Of a stretch of 53,534 nucleotides of DNA, positions 20,301 to 28,450 are shown in pieces; within the stretch, counting starts at the first letter, position 1, and each line of letters opens with the position of its first letter. Where the stretch lies: the NCBI GenBank assembly GCA_937891045.1, contig CALBEV010000131.1, positions 1-53,534 on the forward strand. The letters are read 5' to 3'. The translations under genes were made by a program, and so were the position numbers. The notes under the pieces were generated by a model, which saw only the letters and a list, made by a program, of their open reading frames with translations, ran no database searches and was not told the origin of the DNA. The DNA comes from an uncultured Burkholderiales bacterium (GTDB taxonomy: Bacteria > Pseudomonadota > Gammaproteobacteria > Burkholderiales > Burkholderiaceae).

Positions 20301-22028
20301 ACCGCCATCAATGCCTTGATCAGCAACGCCAGCGAGAGCTTCACCGTCACCGCCAGCGATGGCAGCTTGAGTGGCAGCAACACGCTGACCGTGGACGTGA
20401 CAGGCGCCAACGAAAATGCCACGGTGACCAACAACGCCACCAGCTATTCACTTACTTCAACAACTCGAACAAAGACCTTGACTCTGGCTGACTTTGGTTT
20501 GAGTGATGCCAAAGGTGACATCTCTGCATCTATTGTGATCACGTCCTTGCCGCTGTTGACCTATTGGCCGCACGGCAGCACAGGTAAGTTGACTTTGAAT
20601 AGCAATGATGTCACCGCAGGTACCGAAATCACCTGGAATCAAATTGCCAACGGAAACCTTCTTTATGAACCACCAGCGAATTCATCTGGCGACATCAACT
20701 TTGCCAATATCGGCTTTAAGGTCAAAAACGGCGAAAACACCAGTTCAGTGAAAGCGCTGACGCTCAATGGCACCTCCGATTACCTCAATTTAGGTGCCAT
20801 CAATTCAATCAGCAATCAAGTCACCTTGGAAGCATGGGTGAACTTTTCAGAAAATGAAGGGCATGCGAGGATTTTTGATTTGAGTAAAGGAATAGAAACA
20901 AACAATATTATTTTGACCAAAGATTATTTTCGGCTTCACAATGGGGGTCTTGCTGGCAATATCGCCTTCGGTACGCGCACGCTCAATCAATGGAACCATG
21001 TGGCAGCAGTGATAGATGGTGCAGAAATGCGTGTCTATATCAATGGAGAATTAGTGGGTACGGGAACCTTGCTCAATGGTCAATCGTTAGACAGAGGTTC
21101 TGGAAACAATGCTCGATCACAAAACTGGATCGGTCGAAGTGCATGGACTGATCCCTACGCCAACCTGTCCATCTACGATGCCCGAATTTACAACGATGTG
21201 CGCAGTCAAGCCGAAATTCAGCAAGACATGAAAGGGCTGACCACCGCCAACGACCCCAACCTGATCAAACGTTACACATTGGACGGCACTCCTGAAGGGC
21301 TGAGTGGTGCTATTCGCGCAGTGGGTAGCGGCTCTCCCACCTCAGCAAACTATACAGAACACGCTAATACGCTTGTGATCAATGTGCTGCAATCCTCTGT
21401 GAACACAACAGGAACTGACGCCAACGAGACGCTCGATGGCAACAGCGGTGCAGATACCTTGGATGGTGGGAATGGCAATGACACGCTGAATGGGGGTTAT
21501 GGCAATGACACGTTGATCGGTGGGTTGGGCGATGATATTTTGTCTGCTGGCGATGGATTTGATGTGTTGATCGGGGGCAAAGGCAATGACACGCTGGCTG
21601 GTGGCTCGCATGGCCCCTTAGGCGCAGCGGCTCATGCCGGTGGCGACATTTTCAAGTGGGAGGCGGGGGACGCGTTTGACAACAATGGTGCGTTACCTGT
21701 TACTCGCTTCATCGACACAGTGACTGACTTCAGCCTTGCTCAAGGCGACAAAATTGACCTCACCGGTTTATTGGCTGCATCTTTCTCTGCCAATGTCGTG
21801 ACCGCCAACAACCTCAGCAACAATATCAGTCAATATTTGGAATTGACACGGTCTGGATCGACCACCACAGCCTTGCTGAAAGTTGATCTTGAGGGTGCAT
21901 CATCTTTTGCTTCACCAGAACTCACCATTCAACTGACGGGCGCCTGGGCAAATAACAATCTTCTTGCCGGCACCACACCGCTGAGCCTGGCGCAGTTACT
22001 TGCCAACAAAACCTTGGTGGTGCTGTAG
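14322..22028 (+). CDS. Adhesin fragment 3: Ig-like and VCBS repeats, LamG, RTX, secretion signal
   Basis: About 2,568 codons in frame 3, beginning QLSFTDTGLGITDGLT in direct continuation of fragment 2. Roughly 14322-18630 is a series of Ig-like repeats joined by D-x-x-x-P linkers (DTIAPTL, DQTAPTL, DTTAPTL, DTVAPTV, DTKTPSV, DSVAPTV, DNTAPVI). The GAWxDxAGN motif recurs at ~16565 and ~17255. A cadherin-like repeat lies at ~18628-18945, followed by VCBS-like units ending VNDAP at ~19290, 19635 and 20050. LamG, RTX repeats and the C-terminal secretion domain follow (listed separately). An isolated TTG at 14364 could start the frame but lacks a ribosome binding site. As a stand-alone product it would have a secretion signal but no N-terminal anchor. 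Confidence 0.85.
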   Translation, partial: QLSFTDTGLGITDGLTNNSTVTVSDIVGNAAWEYSVDGCNNWAAGTSNNTFTLDEGTYKIASIKVRQKDQAGNLSAINQSDKDWVIDKTKPLLDLNDVAGDDVVNIQERDGGVLISGKATNANEDDAVTITWNELTLHTTLSSSGQWSLGLNTHQILDDEFLVSLKVVVTDTAGNVSEEKTKTIRIDTIAPTLTLPTDTMPTDLTGWSRNVTGAKVDNVLNLFELNAIQLSTTDWSLSGTTTAEAGQAIELILNSHSFTGIVTAVLNGPNVWTVTQGPNNDVEAVIKDLVHGNSYDMTVKVRDAAGNAAAPVTARLLVKLYPPDIPTIQLLQTNTYTPTIKGTALKEVGVDGNGQKKYGALENADVLTVKVLNRTFTLTLEENLNSNGPLSYDREKQQWSLDLSENKDIDGQLDAFIISDCILDVEVSVKSIGYELLQDKSESEVTLKKEPPTLTMQVVAGDDQVNAQEIAAGVTLMGTVIDTKPGDNLNMASNRNMTLKLGTLKFGTLELVTTKTWNPEVNSSGEWSVVLTATEAAALTSGTHMLTASFNSLYGNSNSITKDFLLDKEGPSVAIIQPADVNLSSSETSSWQTDLQVLDGVSGLGTVSLRLFNGQAVVTNNPISIQKTGNLVSGLSGDLSSLTDGNYSLRVEATDLAGNTSTQTLNFSVDQTAPTLSFSIDNSQLLLNKEKATATVKLTLSERVLVPPTLTPSEGTLSSWVEEVGSNGLRYSATYTAPADSKGSVGWTVGAWTDLAGNAGSTQGKPPTITFDTSSPTIQSMVLVNELNKPLKAGESVDIEVTFSEAVTVSGSPELKLHIGGVERSASYKQPKAHSNGTVQIWRYTVQAGDNDTDGITIVQTKLSLGNGSIQDNAGNHALLTHSSITSAVLVDTTAPTLLSLSYAGTDTLLALGETATIKARFSETPAALPNLTASSGSVQTQTGTTDTLWTNVSGTEYTTVFTPGTNVNNRAVSFNIGAWADAAGNAGYAGAVALDGDKSIIVDTVAPTVTGVTGQNSLATKSDISFVVTLSEAISGTWSTSNFTASNGTVSSVTPIPGTNQLTVVVRPASDQQNKLVELNLVGGTLKDAAGNALANANQLASQLIDTKTPSVASVVLGGSPSTAGVYKAGDVITATVEMSEDVLVTGTPQFALNFGNGQIRQAAYVTSESDANTLVFKYTVQPTNDNSSDGIAYTASALNLPSGSALKDATGNNAVLAVTAAAAHSSFKVDSVAPTVGITSSLVQLDVTHPSDTVVFTFSEDPGTSFSIDDIKLEGGTLSGLTRTSAVGATPVVYQATFTVEDGFSGMASVSVRNGTFQDAAGNLNLDGNSNAKSWSADSNAPAVKLVQATLGSTGLATVSMDEPGTVYLVPEGASISDAASVEKAKVASVTFDSTQAGQNQTVAVNTLVDGVYRAYSIDSLGNKSAQSVGSIKVDNTAPVIRGGASAIVLENVTADTVIYRTSADDALSKDSLKYSLKTGLSDDASAFVINQLGEVKINSSPNYEVKSSYSFTVQVFDGVNTSEQAVTLSVTNVNEAPSAADKTITINEDASRTFSAADFGFADITGETNALKAIKITNLPANGSLTLSGAAVNSGDSILAANLGNLRFTPAVNANGNNYTSFSFAVQDDGGTADDGADTSSAKTITFNVTPVNDAPTLTTVSTLEGFTEDVDKDITYDMLATAADESDVETQSLTFVIQEISSGSLQKLNGSVWTVAAVGTTWGKDGKFRWKAATNANGELNAFKVNASDGQLLSAAIQVKANVTVVNDAPVLATGSTLAYTENGTAVAINTAITVTDADNTTLASATVSITGGFAASQDLLGFANVSGTMGNIAGTYNSASGVMTLSSASNTATLAQWQAALRAVTYSNSSDNLSTAQRTVSYVVNDGAINATAVTSTIDVTAVNDAPVLTTPDPLSLTDTTAADTFANRTGTLSATDIDGSTLTYGITESSSVSTAINNVTYDLSRVGSYGTLYVSSSNGAYAYVPNNTAINALISNASESFTVTASDGSLSGSNTLTVDVTGANENATVTNNATSYSLTSTTRTKTLTLADFGLSDAKGDISASIVITSLPLLTYWPHGSTGKLTLNSNDVTAGTEITWNQIANGNLLYEPPANSSGDINFANIGFKVKNGENTSSVKALTLNGTSDYLNLGAINSISNQVTLEAWVNFSENEGHARIFDLSKGIETNNIILTKDYFRLHNGGLAGNIAFGTRTLNQWNHVAAVIDGAEMRVYINGELVGTGTLLNGQSLDRGSGNNARSQNWIGRSAWTDPYANLSIYDARIYNDVRSQAEIQQDMKGLTTANDPNLIKRYTLDGTPEGLSGAIRAVGSGSPTSANYTEHANTLVINVLQSSVNTTGTDANETLDGNSGADTLDGGNGNDTLNGGYGNDTLIGGLGDDILSAGDGFDVLIGGKGNDTLAGGSHGPLGAAAHAGGDIFKWEAGDAFDNNGALPVTRFIDTVTDFSLAQGDKIDLTGLLAASFSANVVTANNLSNNISQYLELTRSGSTTTALLKVDLEGASSFASPELTIQLTGAWANNNLLAGTTPLSLAQLLANKTLVVL
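20754..21239 (+). other. LamG/concanavalin-like domain of the adhesin
   Basis: A ~160-residue laminin-G-like jelly-roll domain, readable from LTLNGTSDYLNLG and VTLEAWVNF through NQWNHVAAVIDGAEMRVYIN and ELVGTG to LSIYDARIYNDVRSQAEI. Domains of this type bind glycans or proteins, so it is the best candidate for the ligand-binding tip of the adhesin. The DNA here is clearly more AT-rich than the neighbouring repeats (for example 20880-20945), which suggests the domain arrived by recombination. Confidence 0.8.
21435..21606 (+). repeat. RTX (GGxGxDxLx) calcium-binding nonapeptide repeats
   Basis: About six consecutive nine-residue repeats such as GGNGNDTLN, GGYGNDTLI, GGLGDDILS and GGKGNDTLA. 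These bind Ca2+ outside the cell and drive folding after type I secretion. They lie immediately before the C-terminal secretion domain, as is usual in secreted RTX adhesins. The repeats are seen directly; calcium binding is family knowledge. Confidence 0.95.
21631..22028 (+). other. C-terminal type I secretion target domain
   Basis: The last ~130 residues begin AHAGGDIFKWEAGDAF and continue with VTDFSLAQGDKIDLTGLL to the end LAQLLANKTLVVL. This is the pattern of the T1SS C-terminal target domain (the VCA0849-type family) found on large RTX adhesins and recognised by LapB/HlyB-type exporters. It places the adhesin as the substrate of the adjacent exporter. Confidence 0.88.
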
Positions 22029-22034
22029 CAGCAG

Positions 22035-22057
22035 AAAAAATGAACGGGCGAGCGTTC
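22035..22057 (-). terminator. Weak terminator at the end of the secretion operon
   Basis: On the minus strand a 5-bp stem (22053-22057 with 22042-22046, six-base loop) is followed by A and six T residues (22040-22035). It overlaps the stop codon of the HlyD-like gene. The stem is short, so termination may be partial. It lies in the 27-base gap between the convergent adhesin and secretion genes. Confidence 0.4.
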
Positions 22058-23222
22058 AGCGCTCCGTCATCGCCCCACTGAAGGATTTCACCAAGGGCTT
22101 GAGCAAATAGTTCATGACGGTGCGCTCACCCACCATGATGTCCAAGCTGGCGGTCATGCCCGGCTTCACCAAAATCTGCGCCGCCTTGGGGTTGCTTTGC
22201 TGCGGCAGCACTTTCACCCGCACCCGAAAATACGACATGTTTTGACCATTGGGCGCGGTCTCGTTCAAGGTGTCCGGGCTGATGAATATCAGCTCACCTG
22301 TCAAGCCGCCATAGATGCTGGAGTCGAACGCGTCAATTTTCACCTGCGCGGTTTGGCCCAACTGCAGTTGCCCAATGTCGGCGGGGGTCACCTTGCCCTC
22401 GATGATCAACTCGTCGCCGGTGGGCGCAATTTGCAAGAGCTCGTCGCCGGGTCGCAGCACACCACCCAAGGTGGTCACACGCAAATACTTGACGATGCCG
22501 GTCATCGGTGCGGTGATGTCGGTGTGCGACAGCACGCTTTCACGCTCAGACAGCTTGTGTTCTTGGCTGGCCAGTTCGTCTTCGGTCTTGCTCATATCGG
22601 TGCGGGCTTCTTGCAAATACTTGTTGCGCACCGCCACCATCCGGCCTTCCACTTCGGACACCGCCCGCTTGGAGCGCAGCACATCCACCTCGCTCACATC
22701 GCCGCTTTTGAACAGCTTTTGATTCATGTCGAGTTCGCGTTGGGACAACACCAAGCTGTCGTTCAAGGTGGCCAACTCAGCCTTCATACTGCTCAGGCGT
22801 TGTTGGAACAAACCCATTTGCGCCTGCACGATGCCAGGGTAGGGCGCATAGGCTTTGCCAAACTGCGGCACCGTGCCTTGCACCTCGGCTTGCAAGCGCA
22901 GCAAGGCGGCTCGCAAGGCCATGATGCGCGAACGCCCTTCATCAAAACCCGCCTGGGCGCGTTCTTTTTCCAGCGTGGCCAAAAGTTGCCCAGCTTTCAC
23001 AGTTTGGCCTTCTTGCACATGCAGACCTGAAATGACGCCGCCATCGGCCACCTGAATCACTTGGGTGCGGGCGCTGGAGATCACTTGGCCGGTGGTGCGC
23101 ACCGCGTGGTTGATTTCAAAGAAAGAAGCCCAAGCCACAAAGGCAGCAAAAGCCAAGATCAACCACCACAGCAAGGCGGATGAGGGTTTGCGGGCATCGT
23201 CTTCCCAATGGTTGAGGTTCAT
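22056..23222 (-). CDS. HlyD/LapC-like membrane fusion protein of type I secretion
   Basis: Periplasmic adaptor joining the ABC exporter to the outer membrane channel. The 388 residues have a single N-terminal transmembrane segment (about 16-36). A biotinyl-lipoyl-like half motif (VIQVADGGVISGLHVQEGQTVKAGQLL) comes next, then a long coiled-coil hairpin (about 90-225, rich in E, L, R, K) and a second lipoyl/beta-barrel part (DITAPMTGIVKYLRVTTLGG). The C terminus carries MTASLDIMVGERTVMNYLLKPL, typical of HlyD-family adaptors. The ATG overlaps the stop of the ABC gene (ATGA). It is the last gene of the tolC-like/ABC/hlyD operon facing the adhesin. Confidence 0.93.
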   Translation of the reverse strand: MNLNHWEDDARKPSSALLWWLILAFAAFVAWASFFEINHAVRTTGQVISSARTQVIQVADGGVISGLHVQEGQTVKAGQLLATLEKERAQAGFDEGRSRIMALRAALLRLQAEVQGTVPQFGKAYAPYPGIVQAQMGLFQQRLSSMKAELATLNDSLVLSQRELDMNQKLFKSGDVSEVDVLRSKRAVSEVEGRMVAVRNKYLQEARTDMSKTEDELASQEHKLSERESVLSHTDITAPMTGIVKYLRVTTLGGVLRPGDELLQIAPTGDELIIEGKVTPADIGQLQLGQTAQVKIDAFDSSIYGGLTGELIFISPDTLNETAPNGQNMSYFRVRVKVLPQQSNPKAAQILVKPGMTASLDIMVGERTVMNYLLKPLVKSFSGAMTER

Positions 23223-25336
23223 GCTTTGACCCCTGGATTCGTGGGCGTAGACGTGGGATTGTTCAAACGTGCCAACACTTCGTCGCGTGGCCCGTCCAGC
23301 ACCACTTGGTGTTGCGCCACCACGATGAGTCGGTTCACCAGCACCAGCAACTCGGGTTTGTGGGTCACCACCACCAAGGTGTGCTGCGGCTGCAAACTTT
23401 GGCGCAGGCTTTGCAACACCACCCCCTCGGTTTGCCGGTCCATCGAGGCCGTGGGTTCATCCAACAACCACACCGTGGGTTCACGCAAGTACAAGCGCGT
23501 TAAATTCACCAACTGGCGCTGCCCTGCTGACAAGCCTTGGCCGCCTTCGGTGATCTCTTGCATCAAACCCTTCGGGTGGTCTTTGATGACTGCGCGAAGC
23601 AATCCGGTTTTGTCAGCGGCGGCCAAAATCGCGTCGTCACCCGGGTCCAACAAACCCAAGATCAGGTTGTCGCGCAAACTGCCGGCAAACAAACGACCCT
23701 CTTGCTGCAAAAAGCCCACGTGCTCGGCCAGCACCGGTTTGCTGATGTGGGCAAGGTTCAGTTGGTCCAACAGCACCCGACCTTCTTGCGGTTTGTACAT
23801 GCCCGAGAGCAAGCGCAGCAAGGTGGTTTTGCCCGCGCCAATGGGCCCCAAGATGCCCACTTTTTCGCCAGCTTGAATCTGTAATTGCGGGATGACCAGC
23901 GCCTTCACCGGGCCGCCATAGGAGACACTGATTTTCTCCAGCTTGTAGCCGCCTTGGATGGTTTCAGGAGTCAGCGGATGTTCCACACCATGGTGGTCGT
24001 CCTCGAGTTGCCAGATCCGGTCCAGCGCTTGCAACGAGGCTTTCACAGACGCCCATTGCACCAGTTGTGCGGGGATCATGGCCACGGGTTGCAAGACCCG
24101 ACCCGACAAAATGGAGCAAGCAATCAGGGCACCCACGCTCAACTCGCCTCGGCTGATCATCAGCGCACCACTGGCCACCAGCAGCACATAGGCCACTTGC
24201 TGGAAGAAGGCGGTGAGGTGTTGGTTGCGCTCGGTGATGTCGCGCATTTGCAGTTCTTGGCTGCGGGCATCATCGTTGGTGTGCATCCAACGGCTGAGCA
24301 TGCGCCAACCGCCTTGGCCCGACTTGATGGTTTCCGCGCCTTCCACGGTTTCCACCAACAAGCCGGTTTTCAGGTTGGCCGAGGCCACGCTTTTGCGGGT
24401 CAGCTCTTCAACCCGCTTGCGGTAAAAAAGCCCCACCGACATCGACACCACCAGGAAACCCAGGGGGATGAGCGCCAAGAAAGGGGTGCCAATGATGCCC
24501 AAGAGCAGCAAGAACAGAATGGCAAACGGCGCATCAATCATCAACTGCGAAGTGATCGTCGTGAGGAAACCGCGCACCGACTCGTGGCCACGAAGTTGCG
24601 ACGCCAAGGTGCCCACACTGCGTGGCAGTTGGTCCAGCCGCAAGCTCAAGAAACGCAAATACACGGCCCGCGACAATCGCTGATCCACGTTGTCAATCAA
24701 GTGGGCGTACAAATGCGAGCGCAGGTGCTTGATGGTCAATTCAAACACGGCAGCCACCAACACCCCCAGCGTCAATACCATCAGGGTTTGGCTGGCGCCG
24801 GTCGGCACCACGCGGTCGTAGACCTGCATGCTGTAAAAGGACACGGCCAGCGTGATCAGGTTCAGCACCAAACCGGCCAAGGCGGCTTCAGCCAACACCC
24901 GCTTGTGGCTCAACAGTTCACGCTTGACCAATTGGTACACCGGGCTGTTGGACGATTCAAAAGGCACCGCCAAAGACAACTTGGCCAGGGTCAGGCCTTG
25001 CAAATCATGCAGGGCTTTTTCTTCAAACCCACCCTTGTCGGGGTTCAGCACTTCCACCACCCACGCTTGCTGGGCATTCAGGCCGCGCAGCACCAGCCAT
25101 CCCATTTGGGCGTGGTGCGCCAATAAGGGCATGGCCGATGGGTCGGGTTGTCGCACCCACTTGGGTTGGGGCAGATGCATTCTGTGCGCCAGCTGCTTGA
25201 GCAAGGGCCGTGGCTCGGTGTGCAGCTGCGATGCAGATTCCACCGCCTCTTGCAAGGCGTTGCGGTCCAACGGTTGCATTTGCAACTGGGCGATGCGCAT
25301 CAAGCACACATGAAGCGTGGGGGGCAAGGTGCTCAT
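23219..25336 (-). CDS. LapB-like type I secretion ABC exporter (permease/ATPase)
   Basis: Inner-membrane ABC transporter that drives export of the RTX adhesin. With the ATG at 25336 (overlapping the outer membrane gene stop as ATGA) it has 705 residues. An upstream in-frame start at 25390 is less likely. Order: a peptidase-C39-like N-terminal domain without an evident catalytic Cys/His pair (about 1-130), six-helix membrane domain (about 150-420), nucleotide-binding domain (about 470-690). Walker A is GPIGAGKTT, Walker B VWLLDEPTASMD, and the switch histidine is VVTHK. The signature is LSAGQ rather than LSGGQ. A degenerate C39 domain is typical of exporters of large adhesins that are not cleaved during export. 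Confidence 0.94.
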   Translation of the reverse strand: MSTLPPTLHVCLMRIAQLQMQPLDRNALQEAVESASQLHTEPRPLLKQLAHRMHLPQPKWVRQPDPSAMPLLAHHAQMGWLVLRGLNAQQAWVVEVLNPDKGGFEEKALHDLQGLTLAKLSLAVPFESSNSPVYQLVKRELLSHKRVLAEAALAGLVLNLITLAVSFYSMQVYDRVVPTGASQTLMVLTLGVLVAAVFELTIKHLRSHLYAHLIDNVDQRLSRAVYLRFLSLRLDQLPRSVGTLASQLRGHESVRGFLTTITSQLMIDAPFAILFLLLLGIIGTPFLALIPLGFLVVSMSVGLFYRKRVEELTRKSVASANLKTGLLVETVEGAETIKSGQGGWRMLSRWMHTNDDARSQELQMRDITERNQHLTAFFQQVAYVLLVASGALMISRGELSVGALIACSILSGRVLQPVAMIPAQLVQWASVKASLQALDRIWQLEDDHHGVEHPLTPETIQGGYKLEKISVSYGGPVKALVIPQLQIQAGEKVGILGPIGAGKTTLLRLLSGMYKPQEGRVLLDQLNLAHISKPVLAEHVGFLQQEGRLFAGSLRDNLILGLLDPGDDAILAAADKTGLLRAVIKDHPKGLMQEITEGGQGLSAGQRQLVNLTRLYLREPTVWLLDEPTASMDRQTEGVVLQSLRQSLQPQHTLVVVTHKPELLVLVNRLIVVAQHQVVLDGPRDEVLARLNNPTSTPTNPGVKA

Positions 25337-26605
25337 GGGGAGGTGGTTGGCATGGGAGACAAGCCTTGGGTCAGCAATTGAAGTCGCCATGCACTCAGGA
25401 GTTCAGCGCCGCTGAGTTCAGCCATTTGCACCTCGGCGGTGGCGAGTTCTCGGGCAGCCGTCATCAAGTCGAGCCAAGACTTGCGCCCGGCATTGAATTG
25501 ACGTCCAAACGACTCGAACACGGTGCGGGCAGAAACCAAGGCCCCGTCTAAAGCGCGTAGTCGCAGTGTGAATGATTGAGCTTGTGCCATCTCGGCCGCC
25601 ACTTGCTCGCGCACCAAGCGCTCTTGTGATTCCACTTCGGCGGCTGCGGCAGTCAGTTGTTCCGAGGCCGCTTCCAGGTTGCTGAAGTTGGACAGGCCTG
25701 CCCCCGAGCTTGCTGTTGAAACCGATGAACAGCCGGTTTTCGGGGCTGGCGTTTTTGTAGGCATAGTTGCCCCACTGACGCTCGGCGCGGATGAACACAT
25801 CGGGTTGCAAATCAGACTGACGTTCGCTGATGGTCAATTCGGCCAAACGGCGTTGCAACTGCGCACGTCGAACACCTGGATGGTTGGCCAAGGCTTGGTC
25901 GGTGAGGCTGGACAAGTCAGTGGGCCATGATGGTGCCTTGGTGCTGTGGGCTTGCAATGAGGCTTGGCTGAGCGTACTTTGGCCGGTCAACTCCACCAAC
26001 CGGTTCAAGGCTTGTTGGCGCAGCAGCTCAGCCACCGACTGCTCGGCAGCAGCAGCATCTGCGCGGCCTTGCACCAAGTTCAAGTCGCTGGCAGGTGACA
26101 CGCCTTCCGCAATCCGGTTGCGGGCTTGCACCAGCAGCAGTTGATGGGTTTCAACGCTGCTTTGATAGGCCTTTACTTTCAAATCAGCAGTGGTCCAATC
26201 GGCATAGGCCTGCACCACCCGCAAGGCCAGTTGCAACTGGGTGTCAGCGGTGTTGGCCTGGGCCAGGTCCAGGTTGACGCGGGCTTTGTCTTGGTTGCTG
26301 GTCAATCGCCCCCCGGTCCACAAGGGTTGCTGCAGACGCAAATAGGTCACTTGCGCATCACCTGCATAGCTCGGATCGTCTTTCGAAGCATTCACGCCTT
26401 CCACCGACAGCGAAGGTGTCGGGAAAAACTGCCACTTGGCGGCGTCCACCCCTTTGAGGGCGGCACGCTGCTGGGCCTGTTGGTTGCGCACACTGGGATG
26501 GCTGGCGGTGGCCGCTTCCAACAACTGCGGCAGGCTTTGAGATTGCGCGGGCATGGTGCCAAGCAACCCCAAAACAATGGGACAAAGCCAATAAAACCTG
26601 TTCAT
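25333..26605 (-). pseudogene. TolC-like outer membrane efflux protein, one frameshift
   Basis: Outer membrane channel of the type I system. The N-terminal ~300 codons (from ATG 26605) read in one frame: signal peptide (…TMPAQSQ), then the helical repeats of the OEP/TolC family. The C-terminal part (VREQVAAEMAQAQSFTLRLR … LTQGLSPMPTTSP) reads in another frame and ends at 25333. The phase changes at about 25710-25711. Removing one A from AGCAAGC on the coding strand joins GFNS to SSGAGLSNFSNLEAA and gives 423 residues, a normal size. Left as it is, the first frame runs to a stop at 25418 with a missense tail. The C-terminal stop overlaps the ABC gene start. The 134-base gap upstream (26606-26739) must hold the operon promoter; it contains an ATCGA/TCGAT hairpin (26643-26656). 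Confidence 0.85.
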
Positions 26606-26739
26606 AACATCGAATGGTTGGGCCCTTGTTCAAGGGCTGGCATCGAAAAATCGATGCAAACCATTGTCAAACAAAGATCCAACAATTCGGGCTGTTGGGA
26701 CCGAGAAAGGGGTAGTTATTGCCGCTAAGCGGCGCTGGC

Positions 26740-27612
<873 letters not shown>

Positions 27613-27640
27613 GGGTTGTCTCCAGGAAAAGCAGAGGGGA

Positions 27641-28450
27641 TTATGCGTCCAGCGCTTGGCGGATACCGCGCATGAAGTCGCGGGCGGCGGCAGGGGCTTC
27701 ACCTTGGTTGGCGGCCTTGACGAGTTGAATCAATTTGCTGCCAATCACCACCGCGTCAGCCACTTTGCCAATGGTTTGGGCGGTGGCGGCGTCGCGGATG
27801 CCAAAGCCCACACCCACGGGAATGTGCACATGCTGCCGAATGCGCGGCAACATGGCTTCCACCTCGTCGGTGTTGAGTGCGCCCGAGCCGGTGACGCCCT
27901 TGAGTGACACGTAATACACATAGCCGCTGGCCACCGCAGCCACTTGCTGCATGCGCTGGTCGGTGCTGGTGGGGGCCAGCAAAAAAATCAGGTCCATCTG
28001 GTGCGCCTTCAGGGCAGCGGCAAAGTCCACGCATTCCTCGGGCGGATAGTCCACCACCAGCACACCGTCCACACCGGCAGCGGCAGCGTCTTTCACAAAA
28101 CCATGCTCGCCGTGCACCAGGTTGTAGCTCTCCACCGGGTTGGCATAGCCCATCAACACCACGGGGGTATGGGTGTCGGTGGCGCGAAACTGTCGCACCA
28201 TGGCCAACACCTCGGTCATGCCCACATGGTGGCGCAGCGCCTCTTCACCGGCTTCTTGAATCACTGGGCCGTCGGCCATGGGGTCGCTGAACGGCACGCC
28301 CAGTTCGATGATGTCGGCACCCCCTTCCACCAGCGCTTGCATCAGCGCCAAGGTGTGGTTGGGGTGCGGAAAACCGGCCATCAAATACGGAATGAGGGCT
28401 TTGCGACCTTGGCTTTTCAGCGCGGCCATGACAGGGGTGATGCGGCTCAT
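27641..28450 (-). CDS. trpA: Tryptophan synthase alpha chain
   Basis: Cleaves indole-3-glycerol phosphate to indole and glyceraldehyde-3-phosphate; the indole is channelled to TrpB. The frame is open far upstream, but ATG 28450 overlaps the trpB stop (ATGA) and gives 269 residues beginning [12 protein letters not shown]. Catalytic Glu49 ([12 protein letters not shown]) and Asp60 (MADGP) are present, as are the late phosphate-binding VGFGIRD and VIGSKLI segments. It is co-transcribed with trpF, trpB and accD. trpE, trpG, trpD and trpC are not in the window, as is usual where the trp genes are split. Confidence 0.97.
   Translation of the reverse strand: MSRITPVMAALKSQGRKALIPYLMAGFPHPNHTLALMQALVEGGADIIELGVPFSDPMADGPVIQEAGEEALRHHVGMTEVLAMVRQFRATDTHTPVVLMGYANPVESYNLVHGEHGFVKDAAAAGVDGVLVVDYPPEECVDFAAALKAHQMDLIFLLAPTSTDQRMQQVAAVASGYVYYVSLKGVTGSGALNTDEVEAMLPRIRQHVHIPVGVGFGIRDAATAQTIGKVADAVVIGSKLIQLVKAANQGEAPAAARDFMRGIRQALDA

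Larger units (their letters stand above)
9922..22028 (+). pseudogene. Giant RTX repeat adhesin, interrupted by two frameshifts
   Basis: One ~12.1-kb coding unit read in three frames: frame 1 to about 13738, frame 2 to about 14320, frame 3 to the stop at 22028. The protein similarity continues across both breaks, and removing one base at each restores a single frame of about 4,034 residues. Domain order: BapA-like N-terminal domain, hydrophobic/Gly segment, Gly-Ser linker, an uncharacterised N-terminal domain, a ~480-residue helical region, cadherin-like and Ig-like repeats, VCBS/cadherin-like repeats ending in VNDAP-type linkers, a LamG domain, RTX repeats and a type I secretion signal. ATG 9922 (MAYLLGLEK) is preceded by GGGGTGG; TTG 9904 and GTG 9916 are alternatives. 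The role inferred is surface attachment or biofilm formation. The breaks may be true mutations or sequencing errors. Confidence 0.85.

Noticed and set aside
21435..22028. RTX cytotoxin
   Set aside because: RTX repeats are few and follow thousands of residues of adhesion domains; no hydrophobic pore-forming domain or acyltransferase gene is present.
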